Shown here in pieces: positions 19,901-28,697 of a DNA stretch of 64,000 nucleotides. Positions within the stretch are counted from its first letter, which is position 1, and every line of letters begins with the position of its first letter. The DNA is taken from NCBI GenBank assembly GCA_012064415.1, contig SSNU01000095.1:124001-188000 (forward strand). Reading direction: 5' to 3'. Origin of the DNA: Gyrodactylus bullatarudis (taxonomy: Eukaryota; Platyhelminthes; Monogenea; Gyrodactylidea; Gyrodactylidae). Both the position numbers and the translations under genes were made by a program. The notes below the pieces were generated by a model. It was not told the origin of the DNA and ran no database searches. It saw only the letters and a list, made by a program, of their open reading frames with translations.

Positions 19901-22280
19901 AGGTGCTACACTATTCATTAGTATTTAATAATTTTAAAACTTTGAAGCAGTAATATATTCTGAGCTCAAATGTCAAAAAAGTAGAAATTTGAGCCATTCT
20001 AGAAAATCGAATAAGAAAATTTCGGATTCAAAAAAATCAGTGATCCTGTCTTTAGAGAAAGATAGAAATGTCGAGTTTTTTTTTAATTTTAGTAAAATTC
20101 TTATCTTAATTTCACCTAGCTATAGGTTCAATGATCTTTTTCTTTTGCGTCATACAAGAAAATTCATATAAAACTTACCTTGATCTTTGAGTCCTAAAAC
20201 TTTTACATTAGAAAGAAACCTCTCCAAATCTTTTCAATCGAAAAGGGTAGATATTGAATAAAAGCAAAAAGATAATTTTTCGCATAAAACCCTAGAAAAT
20301 TGGGTTGTTTATTTATTAAGCGTCAATTTAAAAAATTGAACTTACTTCACCTCTACATTTACACCTGTACATGTATCATATCGATCGACGCAGAATTTAA
20401 AGTTTTATTAAATCACGAAGAGAGGAAAATTTGGAATTTTCTTTTATCCAATTATCTCAGAATTTTCCAGATCTGACAACAGATTCGGAATAAGCGGAAA
20501 AATTTAACCTCAATTGACCTTCAGTGTTTTCGAAGGAAGAGTAATATCTGGCCTTATTTATGATTCAATCTGATTTTTTACGGTTTAATTGGAAATTTTA
20601 GAGTTTCATTTTCGAAAGTATAAAATCTAATTGTAAGCTCTTCCTCGATTGATAATTATTACTGGTGGTGATGAAAAAATATTTTTTTTAGGGTTTGTAA
20701 AAAATAAAATACCGATCTCAAATGTGGTTTAATTTTATAATTCTATCTAGAAATGAAAAAGTTATAGCATAAATTAACAAACTTGACATTTCCTATGGGA
20801 AAATTATCCCTAATTAGCTTAATTAGTATTTGAGTAATTATTTGTTGGTATCATTAGAAAGAGCGCAAAATTCTGCGTCGAATGGTACCTTTTGCGCCCG
20901 CAGATGTTATTTTTTAGTTGCTCAAAGTCATTTTTCACTAAAAAAATAGGTAAATTTGGTGACATTTTTTCGTTATTCTGGCTCTCTAGACTGCAAACAA
21001 AAAGTGAATCTTAAGACTTCTATCAGATGCAAAATTTTATGATCTTTCGATTGGTGCTTCAGCCCTGTATCTCATTTCCTTCTATGAGAAAACAAGCATT
21101 TTGATCAATAAAATTAAATTTGGAATCATACTGAAATATTCTAGATATATTATAAATTTTAATATATTACTTTAATATCTATGGATTGTCCAGCAGTAGT
21201 CCAAAAGTAGGTTCTTTAAATTTGTTGAATTGTATCTCGTTTATAATTATTTTTAAACAACATAAAAATCCCATTTGGAAATTTTCATCTTCTTTTTGTA
21301 AATTAATTTTTTCAAATTTCAATCGCAAACTTTGAAAACGATCTGAAAATGGTATAGAAATTTCACACAAATAACATAAGTAACTTTTTTCTATCAACAG
21401 GAATTCTTTTTTTGATTATCGTCTGTTTGACAATTTTCTCAATTTACGCTCAAATAATGTTAAAAAGGAAGAAACTCAATCAAGACATCTCTTGGGGCCT
21501 GAGAGAGAATCCATTTGATCGATTTAATTATAGATCATCGTTCCGTGAGAAAGTAAGAGTGAAAATTTTTGTCTTTTCTAAACTACTCCATAATTATATA
21601 AATTATAATTTAATTTTTTTCAGCTAAATACATTTTTATTGATTTTATTGGTTGATTTTCAGCATTGTCAAAATTGATCAAAACTCTTATTCAGCACTGA
21701 AATCAAAATTTGAATGTTGAAGGGAAGAGTCACAGGCAGTAAAGGTAGACGAAATACAAGAATTCCTATTTAATCTGAATTTATCCCTCTTAATGCTAGC
21801 ATTTGAGTCCAAAAGTTCTGATTTGAATTCGTATTTAGTTTTTATCTTCTAAATCTCGAAAAATTTCTTTCATTTGGAATAATTTTACTCTAATTTCAAA
21901 AAATATACATTTTTTATATCTTTTTAATGCCTAGCTATTGATTTAAGAATTCAATAGAAATTACAGATTTTCGTCTAAGGGATCAGAATAGAAGCGAAAA
22001 TGAATTTCTTTTTCTACTTTTACAAACCTAAAAGAAGGGTTTTAAGCACTATTAAGCTTTTACAGTTTCCATAACTGACTGTGATTTTGGAATAAAAAGT
22101 TGACGAAATCTTTTCAATTTTCAGGAAAATTTGTTAACAAGCAGAGGAAAGCTTGACCTACTAACAGATCCAATGTATCAGCCGTCTCTCTATTCCAAGA
22201 ATAAGCTCAGATTTGACAAAAATCCTCCGAAATACACTGTTGACTCAAATAAAGATTCTGCAATGACAGACTATCTATAA
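13628..22280 (+). CDS. Single-pass membrane protein with weak C-type-lectin-like ectodomain, four coding exons
   Basis: Coding exons are 13628-13961, 15124-15525, 21401-21552 and 22125-22280, giving 347 residues. All introns are GT-AG and phases fit (1, 1, 0), ending at a stop at 22278. Order: hydrophobic start (residues about 27-39, possible signal sequence or anchor), ectodomain about 42-245, one membrane helix 'ILFLIIVCLTIFSIYAQIML' (247-266), stop-transfer KRKK, and a cytosolic tail of about 77 residues ending TDYL. The ectodomain resembles a degenerate C-type lectin domain: 'SYEKAVMQCQLLNKGRL' near residue 70-85, then cysteines spaced C-x21-C-x8-C in exon 2. The usual WIGL motif and calcium residues are not evident, so sugar binding is doubtful. 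Start could be the ATG at 13628 or 13673, or in an unseen upstream exon. Intron 2 is about 5.9 kb and contains another gene. The joining of exon 2 to exon 3 rests on splice sites and phase only. Confidence 0.6.
15124..15525 (+). CDS. Exon 2 of the lectin-like membrane protein gene
   Basis: The acceptor is TTATTTTCAG and the donor GTGAGT. It encodes the rest of the ectodomain, including 'GERLCLIVMKN', 'GKSCSIKVNYIICAV' and a K/S/E-rich juxtamembrane stalk. Reading on into the intron would add only a few residues before a stop, a possible soluble form. Confidence 0.65.
16714..17473. mobile_element. Harbinger-type MITE with about 220-bp inverted ends
   Basis: Left arm 16714-16932 and right arm 17226-17473 are inverted copies. 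The tips read GGGATAATTAC...GTAATTATCCC and are flanked on both sides by TAA (16711-16713 and 17474-17476), the 3-bp target duplication type of PIF/Harbinger elements. The right arm has an extra internal tandem copy of about 29 bp ('caacgatgtgtccattt' at 17321 and 17351). The centre (16933-17225) is non-coding. It sits in intron 2 of the lectin-like gene. Class assignment is from TSD and tip sequence only. Confidence 0.75.
18061..18094 (+). promoter_or_regulatory. Cathepsin B promoter module, copy 1
   Basis: AACCTTTGAC at 18061-18070 and TATATAAA at 18087-18094, separated by 16 bp. The ATG is 39 bp from the start of the TATA box. The same two motifs with the same spacing precede the other two cathepsin B copies. 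Confidence 0.75.
18126..19112 (+). CDS. Cathepsin B-like cysteine protease, copy 1
   Basis: An intronless 328-residue precursor of normal cathepsin B length. Signal peptide 1-17 ('MKLIGITLFSFICLCFG'), propeptide about 18-76, mature enzyme from 'LPEQFDAR' (77). The catalytic triad is complete: Cys106 in 'QGPCGSCWA', His274 in 'GGHSIRIIGWG', Asn294 in 'NSWNEDWG'. The occluding loop with its His pair ('CDHHVKGKYQPC', His186-187) is kept, so carboxydipeptidase as well as endopeptidase activity is expected, in lysosomes or the gut lumen. It is about two-thirds identical by eye to the copy at 25233-26219. Position 109 is Ile where most relatives have Phe. The gene lies on the same strand inside intron 2 of the lectin-like membrane protein gene. 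Confidence 0.95.
   Translation: MKLIGITLFSFICLCFGRSIDVSRSDEIINYVNNVAKTTWRAGKNFEDGVRDTRTLLGTFMREPVKVLPQEENGGDLPEQFDARDKWGKMCPTIKMIRDQGPCGSCWAIAAATTMSDRLCIHTEGNYTESLSAQDIISCCDDCGNGCDGGLPGNAWVYWQYHGVPTGGPKGDKSACVPYAFDKCDHHVKGKYQPCSESQPTPICEKKCTKVSGKTYKDDRTFGDMPQVFNSEIIMKNAIFNHGPIQCSFLVYEDFLHYKSGVYKHVQGRALGGHSIRIIGWGSEQGVKYWLVANSWNEDWGSNGFFKILRGVNHVGIEQECYDAVLSY
19113..21400. other. Remainder of intron 2 downstream of cathepsin B
   Basis: No further gene is seen apart from the hairpin at 19689-19891. No AATAAA stands close behind the cathepsin stop codon, unlike the other two copies. Frames at 19989-20171 (+) and 21179-21397 (-) have no recognisable content. Confidence 0.5.
19689..19891. repeat. 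Hairpin repeat, family H3
   Basis: AAGTTTAACTAGAA at the left and its complement at the right enclose arms that share 'atttcgttctag', 'ttaggtcgtatatcccacag' and 'cttatttggtaatgga' (left 19689-19762, right 19801-19891). The sequence just beyond the right arm, 'tataggtgctacactattca' (19897-19917), also recurs beside the copies near 45450 and 46590. The true element may therefore extend past the hairpin. Confidence 0.7.
21401..21552 (+). CDS. Exon 3 of the lectin-like membrane protein gene: membrane helix
   Basis: The acceptor is CTATCAACAG and the donor GTAAGAG. It encodes the single hydrophobic helix, the KRKK stop-transfer signal and the first 26 or so residues of the cytosolic tail ('DISWGLRENPFDRFNYRSSF'). 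Confidence 0.6.
22125..22280 (+). CDS. Exon 4 of the lectin-like membrane protein gene: cytosolic tail
   Basis: The acceptor is CAATTTTCAG; the frame runs 51 codons to TAA. The tail is polar, with tyrosines in 'DPMYQPSLYSKNKL' and a C-terminal T-D-Y-L. A poly(A) signal AATAAA follows at 22342-22347, which supports this as the last exon. Confidence 0.6.
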   Translation, partial: ENLLTSRGKLDLLTDPMYQPSLYSKNKLRFDKNPPKYTVDSNKDSAMTDYL

Positions 22281-22864
22281 AAAATAATAGTAAATTGTAC
22301 AGATGAAAATTTTCTAATTGGTCAATAATTATAATTTTTCCAATAAAATAGATTTTCTTTTCTAAATATTTTTGTTTTCAGTAAATATTTATTCCCCCGC
22401 TTAAATCGGGGACATGAACCTAGTATATCCCCATAATTTGTTAACCGTTAAATTCCTCATCTTTTCTTCTATTCATCAGTGTGAATTCTGTTACATATTT
22501 AGGTTAATTACCGGAAAAAAAGGATTTATTGAAGTGATGGTCTGCAATTGTGCAAATTTGTGCTTTGGCTAATAGCTCAGCTCACGAATGTTCTAGAATG
22601 ATTTTGAGGTCAGATTCGGGATTAGCATAAATTCTTGAGTCTACTTTTGGAATGAACCCATAATTTATCCTGACATCCACTACCTATGTAATCAACTCCA
22701 ATAATGAAAACGTTTTCAGGCTATTCAGTTACAGTTTAAGTGCTAACGTACTTTAATTCATAAGTGAGAATTTAAAAATTATTATTTTTTGAATAAACAA
22801 ACTTTTATAGTTACTTAAAAGTAGCTACAAGAATATATTATAAATTTATAGCGAAGTTATTTTA
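22281..22864. other. Intergenic stretch with poly(A) signal
   Basis: AATAAA at 22342-22347 fits the 3' end of the lectin-like gene. The rest is AT-rich and should include the 3' ends of that gene and of the convergent CRAL-TRIO gene. No other gene was seen. Confidence 0.5.
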
Positions 22865-23809
22865 CTAAAATTCATCCGTCGTCTTAACATATGCTCCTGT
22901 ATTTTCATACTTTTGAAGGGAGGGTTTAGTCTCACGTTTACTCTCGTCGATTGAAATTTCATAGTCGGGATGAGTTTTGTTGTACTCTAACATGGAGTCG
23001 TAAAACTTGTCCGTCAACTCTTCCAAAGTTCCTGCATTCCCTTGATATTCTTTTGGAAGGATTTTTTCAATGCCAGGAATCTTCTTCTTTACTTTATCAA
23101 AGTCTTTTCCGCAAAATGTAATCCTACTCTTTACCTTTTCAGTGAGGAAGACACTAAAAACCTTAAAAAGGGCATGAAAAGCTTCTGGCTCGTTAAAGTA
23201 GTAAAGACCTTTCATTCTCATGGGAAGACTATCCTGAAACCATCTTGTCATAATCTTATTAGATTCTGTATCGTTCATTTGTTTCAAAATTCGTGAGTTC
23301 ATTTGAGAGCAGTCCATGAGAGCGATTGAACCAGATATCTGGACCCTAGGCATTCTTAGGAAGTACTCGGTAATCATATGAATACCATTGGTTAAATATT
23401 CCTGAGGCAATAAGCTATAATCAAATTTTCCAAAGCGAAACAACATAACCAGTGGACCATCATCTCCAAGAAATCCGAGAGGAATATGAGTCATTAGGGA
23501 CTTGAATATTCTCAAATGTTCAGCATTCTCAAGTCGATGAAACCACTCTGGCTTTCCATAGACTGGCGATTTAATGAGGGTACAATAGTTATCGATTCTT
23601 TCTTCTGCTTTGACAAGGTTGTATTTTGAATGCCTCAAAAATGGAAGGAGAAATTCTCGTGTATTAGGACACTTGATGTATTTTACAGTGACTAGCCAAC
23701 GTCTTAGTGACTTGAGATATGCTTCAATTTGTTCTGGATCTTCATTCAGTTCTAATTTTGCCTTGTTTTTAAGAAGATCATTCATTTTACCAGCCTTTGC
23801 GATACTCAT
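22865..23809 (-). CDS. CRAL-TRIO lipid-transfer protein, paralogue A
   Basis: An intronless 314-residue protein starting at the ATG at 23809. The N-terminal helical part (residues about 26-90) has the CRAL-TRIO-N pattern 'REFLLPFLRHSKYNLVKAEE' and 'KPEWF'. The lipid-binding domain (about 105-265) has 'GPLVMLFRFG', 'ISGSIALMDC', 'NEPEAFHALFKVFSVFLTEK', 'SRITFCGKDF' and the closing 'LPKEYQGNAG'. This family (tocopherol- and retinal-binding proteins, clavesins, Sec14) carries hydrophobic ligands in the cytosol. The ligand here cannot be told. There is no signal peptide. It sits 169 bp downstream of paralogue B on the same strand, with a TATA-like GATATAAAC about 40-50 bp before its ATG, so it probably has its own promoter. 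Confidence 0.9.
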   Translation of the reverse strand: MSIAKAGKMNDLLKNKAKLELNEDPEQIEAYLKSLRRWLVTVKYIKCPNTREFLLPFLRHSKYNLVKAEERIDNYCTLIKSPVYGKPEWFHRLENAEHLRIFKSLMTHIPLGFLGDDGPLVMLFRFGKFDYSLLPQEYLTNGIHMITEYFLRMPRVQISGSIALMDCSQMNSRILKQMNDTESNKIMTRWFQDSLPMRMKGLYYFNEPEAFHALFKVFSVFLTEKVKSRITFCGKDFDKVKKKIPGIEKILPKEYQGNAGTLEELTDKFYDSMLEYNKTHPDYEISIDESKRETKPSLQKYENTGAYVKTTDEF

Positions 23810-23978
23810 CTTTCAACTGATTAACTAAAAGCATCGAAAAATAACTGTTTATATCTAATCACTATTGAAATCGGATTACACAATAAGAAAATAGATTTTA
23901 TTTCAGAAAAAGTTTCACCATGAAGCAAAATAAATAAGTAGTGCTTTTCAATAAAATTTATCATGAGTAAAATCACAC

Positions 23979-24923
23979 CTAAAAATCAACAGATGTTTTC
24001 ACATAAGCTCCAGGGTTCTCGTATTTCTGCAGGGAAGGTTTAACTTCACGTTTTGTCTCATCGACTGAAATGTCCCATTCCTTATGGGTCGCATTGTATG
24101 CTAACATTGAATCCCAAAATTTCTCAGCAATATCATTCAACTTGCCGGCTTTTCCACCGTACTCTTCTGGTAGAATATTTTCAATGCCTACCACAGACTT
24201 TTTGACCTTTTCAAAATCTTTGCCACAAAACTTGATACGACTCTTCATTTTCTCAGATAGAAATATGCTGAATAACTTGAAGAGGGTATGAAACGCTTCG
24301 GGTTCATTGAAGTATAGGAAGCTTTTAAGTCTCATTGGTACACTGTCTTGGAACCATCTTGTCATGAGTTTATTCGATTCTACATCTTGCAGATTTTTCA
24401 ACATTTTTGATGACATCCCTGAGCAGTCACAAAGACCTATAATGCCACTTATTTGAACACGAGGAATACTCAAGACGTATTCTGTTACCATATGAGCCCC
24501 GTTTGTCAAATACTCCTGTGCTAGAACATCAAAATCGTAGTTTCCAAAGCGAAACAGCATGACAAGAGGGCCATCATCTCCAATATAGCCTAGAGGGACA
24601 TGTGTTTTTAATGCTCGGAACGTTTTCAAGTGAGCAAGATCATTGAGTCTGTGAAACCATTCAGGTTTTCCGTAGACAGGTGACTTGACGAGAGTACAAT
24701 AATTATCAATTCTCTCCTGAGCCTTGCTCATTACGTATTTAGAGTGTCTCAAGTATGGTAAGAGGAATTCTCGACTCTCAGGACATTTTAGGTGCTTAAC
24801 TGTCCTTATCCATCGTATGAGAGACTTTAGATATGCATCGATTTGATTTTGATCTTCATTCAATTCTGATTTTGCCTTTTTTATCAAGAGATCAGTCATT
24901 GAACCATCCTTTTCCAGATTCAT
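23979..24923 (-). CDS. CRAL-TRIO lipid-transfer protein, paralogue B
   Basis: An intronless 314-residue protein, identical in length to paralogue A when started at the first real ATG (24923); codons further up are TTG, not ATG. Family marks are 'REFLLPYLRHSKYVMSKAQE', 'KPEWFHRL', 'GPLVMLFRFGNYDFDVL', 'RVQISGIIGLCDCS', 'NEPEAFHTLFKLFSIFL' and 'LPEEYGGKAG'. It shares the C-terminal 'KPSLQKYEN-GAYVKT' signature with A, which I do not know from other CRAL-TRIO proteins. A and B arose by tandem duplication. The DNA has diverged but the frames are intact, so both are probably functional. A TATA-like TATAAAA lies at 24986-24980, about 60 bp upstream. Confidence 0.9.
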   Translation of the reverse strand: MNLEKDGSMTDLLIKKAKSELNEDQNQIDAYLKSLIRWIRTVKHLKCPESREFLLPYLRHSKYVMSKAQERIDNYCTLVKSPVYGKPEWFHRLNDLAHLKTFRALKTHVPLGYIGDDGPLVMLFRFGNYDFDVLAQEYLTNGAHMVTEYVLSIPRVQISGIIGLCDCSGMSSKMLKNLQDVESNKLMTRWFQDSVPMRLKSFLYFNEPEAFHTLFKLFSIFLSEKMKSRIKFCGKDFEKVKKSVVGIENILPEEYGGKAGKLNDIAEKFWDSMLAYNATHKEWDISVDETKREVKPSLQKYENPGAYVKTSVDF

Positions 24924-25232
24924 ATTTTTCAAGAATGAAAAAATTCAGTTTCTCTTCTACGATTTGATGCTTGATTTGATTTTATACAGTTTAAATAAAA
25001 GTTTTTATATTTAATTGGTCCTTGTCTCATGTATGAGTTAATCAATTATAGAATCGATTTATTTTACTTTTATCTTTTATATCTTTCTTAAACTCAAAAA
25101 ATGTTTATTTACATTGATCTTTGCCAAGTTATTGATGGTTTTAATTTATCTCAGAGGAAATCGTGTGGTTGAGAAAATTCAAGTATGGCTACTCTTTATA
25201 TGAATTTTTGAATTAAAATTAACAGCTTTTAT
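24924..25232. other. Spacer between CRAL-TRIO B and cathepsin B copy 2
   Basis: Holds the CRAL-TRIO B promoter (TATAAAA at 24980-24986, minus strand) and the cathepsin 3' untranslated region. No gene was seen. Confidence 0.55.
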
Positions 25233-26219
25233 TTAATTATTAAAAACTGAAGCGACACATTCATCTTCAATTCCGAGATGATTTGAGCCTCTAAGGATCT
25301 TAAAGTAACCCTCTGCACCCCAATCTTCATTCCAGGAGTTTGCTACGAGCCAATATTTGACATTTTTTTCTTCTCCCCAACCCAAAATTCTGATTGCATG
25401 ACCACCATGAAATTCACCTGTGACGTGTTGATAAACACCGTGTCTGTAGTGTATGAAATCTTCATATACTAGAAAAGCACACTCGATAGGGCCATTATTC
25501 ATGATGGCCTTTTGCATTTCTACTTCTCCAGCATAATTTTTGACTTCACCGCCAAATTGAAGGTCAGTTTTGTAGGTTTTTCCGGATTCCTTAGTGCAGC
25601 TTTTCTCGCATTGTGGAGTAGGTTGTGACTCGCCACATGGGTTGTACTTTCCTTTAACATGATGGTCACATTTGTCGAAAGCATAGGGTCTACATGCAGA
25701 CTTGTCACCCTTTGGGCCACCTGTTGGTACTCCATTCTCCTTGAAATATTCCCAAGCTTGATAAGGATAGCCACCCTTACATCCATTACCGCACTCTTCA
25801 CAGCAGGAGAGGATATCTTCAGCCGACAAGGACTCTGTGAAGTTACCCTGAGTGTGAATACAAAGTCTATCGCTCATGGCAGTGGCAGCACCGAAAGCCC
25901 AGCAAGAGCCACAAGGTCCTTGATCGCGAATCATTTTGATTGTGGGACAGATTTTACCCCATTTCTTTCTAGAATCGAAGCTTCTTGGCAGATTATCGTC
26001 AGCTCTTTCTGATTGCAGATTTCTAACGGGTCCTTTTCTGAAAGTTCCGAGCGATGTTCGGATATCTCTTGCTCCGTCTTCGAAATTCTTGCCAGCTGTC
26101 CATGTTGTCTTAGCTACATTGTTCACATAGTTGATGATGTCATCTGATCGACTAACGTCAATGGTCCTTCCGAAACAGAGACAAATGAAGGAGAAAAGAG
26201 TGATACCGATTAACTTCAT
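25233..26219 (-). CDS. Cathepsin B-like cysteine protease, copy 2
   Basis: An intronless 328-residue precursor, the same length as copy 1. I start it at the ATG at 26219, because the longer in-frame start at 26288 would place the TATA box and the conserved upstream box inside the coding sequence. Signal peptide 'MKLIGITLFSFICLCFG', propeptide to about 76, mature start 'LPRSFDSR'. The triad is intact: Cys106 ('GPCGSCWAFG'), His274 ('GGHAIRILGWG'), Asn294. The occluding loop 'CDHHVKGKYNPC' is present. The closest relative in the window is the pseudogene at 42478-43633, with which it shares even the promoter and the 3' end. The poly(A) signal AATAAA overlaps the last base of the stop codon (25233-25228). 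Confidence 0.95.
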   Translation of the reverse strand: MKLIGITLFSFICLCFGRTIDVSRSDDIINYVNNVAKTTWTAGKNFEDGARDIRTSLGTFRKGPVRNLQSERADDNLPRSFDSRKKWGKICPTIKMIRDQGPCGSCWAFGAATAMSDRLCIHTQGNFTESLSAEDILSCCEECGNGCKGGYPYQAWEYFKENGVPTGGPKGDKSACRPYAFDKCDHHVKGKYNPCGESQPTPQCEKSCTKESGKTYKTDLQFGGEVKNYAGEVEMQKAIMNNGPIECAFLVYEDFIHYRHGVYQHVTGEFHGGHAIRILGWGEEKNVKYWLVANSWNEDWGAEGYFKILRGSNHLGIEDECVASVFNN

Positions 26220-26247
26220 ATTTGATTCTCCAAACTGAAAATATGAG

Positions 26248-26281
26248 TTTATATACTCTACGAGTGAGGGGGTCAAAGGTT
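26248..26281 (-). promoter_or_regulatory. Cathepsin B promoter module, copy 2
   Basis: On the minus strand AACCTTTGAC (26281-26272), a 16-bp spacer, then TATATAAA (26255-26248). The ATG is 36 bp from the start of the TATA box. The reverse reading GGGTCAAAGGTTG resembles a DR1 nuclear-receptor (HNF4-type) site. Confidence 0.75.
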
Positions 26282-26289
26282 GGTTCATT

Positions 26290-28577
26290 TTTTATTTTTA
26301 TCAGGAACTATTTCCAGTTGATCTTTGATATGAATTATAAAGTTTTTAGAGTTCAATATTCTGTTTACTGATCAAATCAATAATATCTTAATCTTTTTGA
26401 AAATGGTCTTTATGTATTCTGTATGGTTGAATTATTCTGTTTAAACAGATTCCAAAATTATCTCAATCCAGAGATTATTGAAGAAATTTATCAGGATTGT
26501 TAACCCGAATCGGGAATCCAGATTGAATATCCCCATATTTTCTATAATTCGGCAAGAAAACATGGCTCCTAAATATTTCACACGTCTCCTTCTCTCCAAG
26601 AGAAATAAACCGAAAATTTGTTCTTAACGACTTTTTTTCTTGTTTTCATCTGGCTAGGTATTTATTGGCTAGCATGTCTGGCTTTCATCTTAAAAGTATT
26701 TCTATCATTAGGATTTAAAGAAATAAATTTCTGTTTGACATATCATTTTGATAACGTACATCTATCTGGAAGAAAAGAAAAAAGATGTATAGTTGTGTGA
26801 AATAGAAAATTGGCAGCAAGGTAACACTGTAAGATTAAACACCTCAGTGAAAAATTTAAAATTTTTAAAAAGGTGAATTACACTTTTATAAAACTAGTGA
26901 GATGGCAAATATTTTTTTAGTTCTATTTTGCATTTAAAGAAGGGAAAGTCACATTTTTTAAAAAGAACCAGCATATTTGACTGATCTTGGATCATCGAAA
27001 TTTCATCGATTTTCAAGTAGTGAAAATGATAAATTAAATTTAGCGAATTCGGTTGTTTTGTCTTATTTTGATTCTGTAAAAAAATACAAATATAACTTTT
27101 TATTTTTCATTGTTGATAAATTAGATTTCATTATTAAAATAACCTTCTTCCTTTGAAGTCATCTTATCGCCTTCCCCTATGTTGACAAACTCATTTCATT
27201 TCCACAAATTTTGCTGGATAACAATTTTCTCTATTTCTTATGGACCAGCTTTTTTCGTACTAAGCCATTTAAATCAGTCATAAGCCATTTAAAGTCCAAA
27301 ATTATAGGGATTTAAAAAATTATATTTTTTTTTCCAAACTTTAAATCAATTAGTTTTATATTTCAATGTTGAGAATGTTATATCGGAAAGTTTTCGACTA
27401 AATCTAATGTTCATCTTAATAACGACATTGCAATAACCAGGCTTCTTGGACAAGGAAACCATGATGCTTCAATATAAAATACAATCTTAACACAAATTCT
27501 TAAGCAACAAGTTAAGCATACGAAGAATATTAAAAGTGTTTAACACTTTAGTTCGTTTTCAAACTCAATGAAATGGTAGAAAAAATATTCAGATATCATT
27601 CGATAGAGAGTTTTAAGATACATTCGAAAATATTGACAGTGTTCAACAAATTAATTCGACTAGTATACTGTAGGCGAAACCAACAAATTTCTGCAATCTA
27701 TTTTATCTCTCAATTCTTAAAATACCTTTTTATTCGGCTAGAAACCTTGTTTTGAACAAAAATTCGAATTGAATTCTTCTTGTTTATTAATTTCCTTGAA
27801 CTAATTTTTAACTATAGAAAAACTTGTGAATGGAAATCCATTGAAAAAAAGGAAGAGTGTTTCAGATAATTTTTTTGTTATTACAGATTTAGGTTTGTTA
27901 TTTGAATGAACAAGGCATGAAGTGATGATGTTGTCTTCCCCTGAGATTTATTTTTCTATTAAGGCAAGAATTTGATTATCACATTTTCCCATAGACTGCA
28001 ATGGAATATTTTCATTAATCCATTTGTACGTTCTAATCAGAAATTACAATTTTTAATTCACATTTCTTTCAAATCAGAATTCTATGAGTCATTAACAAGG
28101 AGCTCTCCCACCACTCAAGAGATGGCAAGACTTTTTGAATTTTTCCTAGTTTAAATCAAGCACGTTAGTACGGAGGATTCATAGACAAATCATGCGGAAA
28201 TATTTCTATCATCAGGTGAATTATTTGCCTGGTTTGACCTAATCCTTTTGTTGCTTTCTGAAATAAGCTCATCTTATTAGCGAAATAATTATCTTTTGTT
28301 CATAGGTGACCTTGACGAGTTACAAACAAATGGAATAAACTGTAACAAGATTTTTTTGAATTAAATGAGTTGATTAAATGTCTTAAAATTGAATAATCAA
28401 GCTAGTTAGGTCAAATTTTAGTAAAATTTCAGCTGAATTATGTTCAGATAAGCAAAAATACTTTTTTTCAAACACAGTATTATTTTTAACCAAAATTAGG
28501 AATTTTTGTTAAAGTATCACGAAAATCCAAATCCGCGAGCAATATTTCAATGTTAGTACTAAAATCATTTCAGCAAA
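26290..28577. other. Gene-poor AT-rich stretch
   Basis: No gene is supported. The frame at 26618-26800 begins at TTG and is a run of hydrophobic residues without flanking splice signals. Frames at 27573-27755 and 27972-28154 have no domain. Confidence 0.5.
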
Positions 28578-28697
28578 GGGGGGAAACGAAATTAGCATAA
28601 CTATTCTAATTCTCACCTGTACATTAGACCTTGATGAAAATTTTAGATCTTGACGGACATAGGTGAGAAAATAGTTATGCTAATGTCGTTTCCCCCC
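28578..28697. mobile_element. Small MITE with G-run termini
   Basis: A 120-bp unit with inverted ends: GGGGGGAAACGAAATTAGCA on the left against its near-perfect complement on the right, pairing for about 40 bp through 'taactatt' and 'ctcacct'. No clear target duplication could be read at the flanks ('gcaaa' and 'tacac'). The superfamily is unknown. Confidence 0.65.

Noticed and set aside
23979..24932. Longer start for CRAL-TRIO B at 24932
   Set aside because: That codon is TTG. The first ATG is at 24923 and gives exactly the same length as paralogue A.
25233..26288. Longer start for cathepsin B copy 2 at 26288
   Set aside because: The extra 23 residues would be encoded by the TATA box and conserved upstream box; copies 1 and 3 have no equivalent extension, and the signal peptide would no longer be N-terminal.
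26618..26800. Hydrophobic 60-codon frame as a membrane-protein exon
   Set aside because: It starts with TTG and lacks a convincing acceptor or donor. Hydrophobic runs are common in T-rich sequence.
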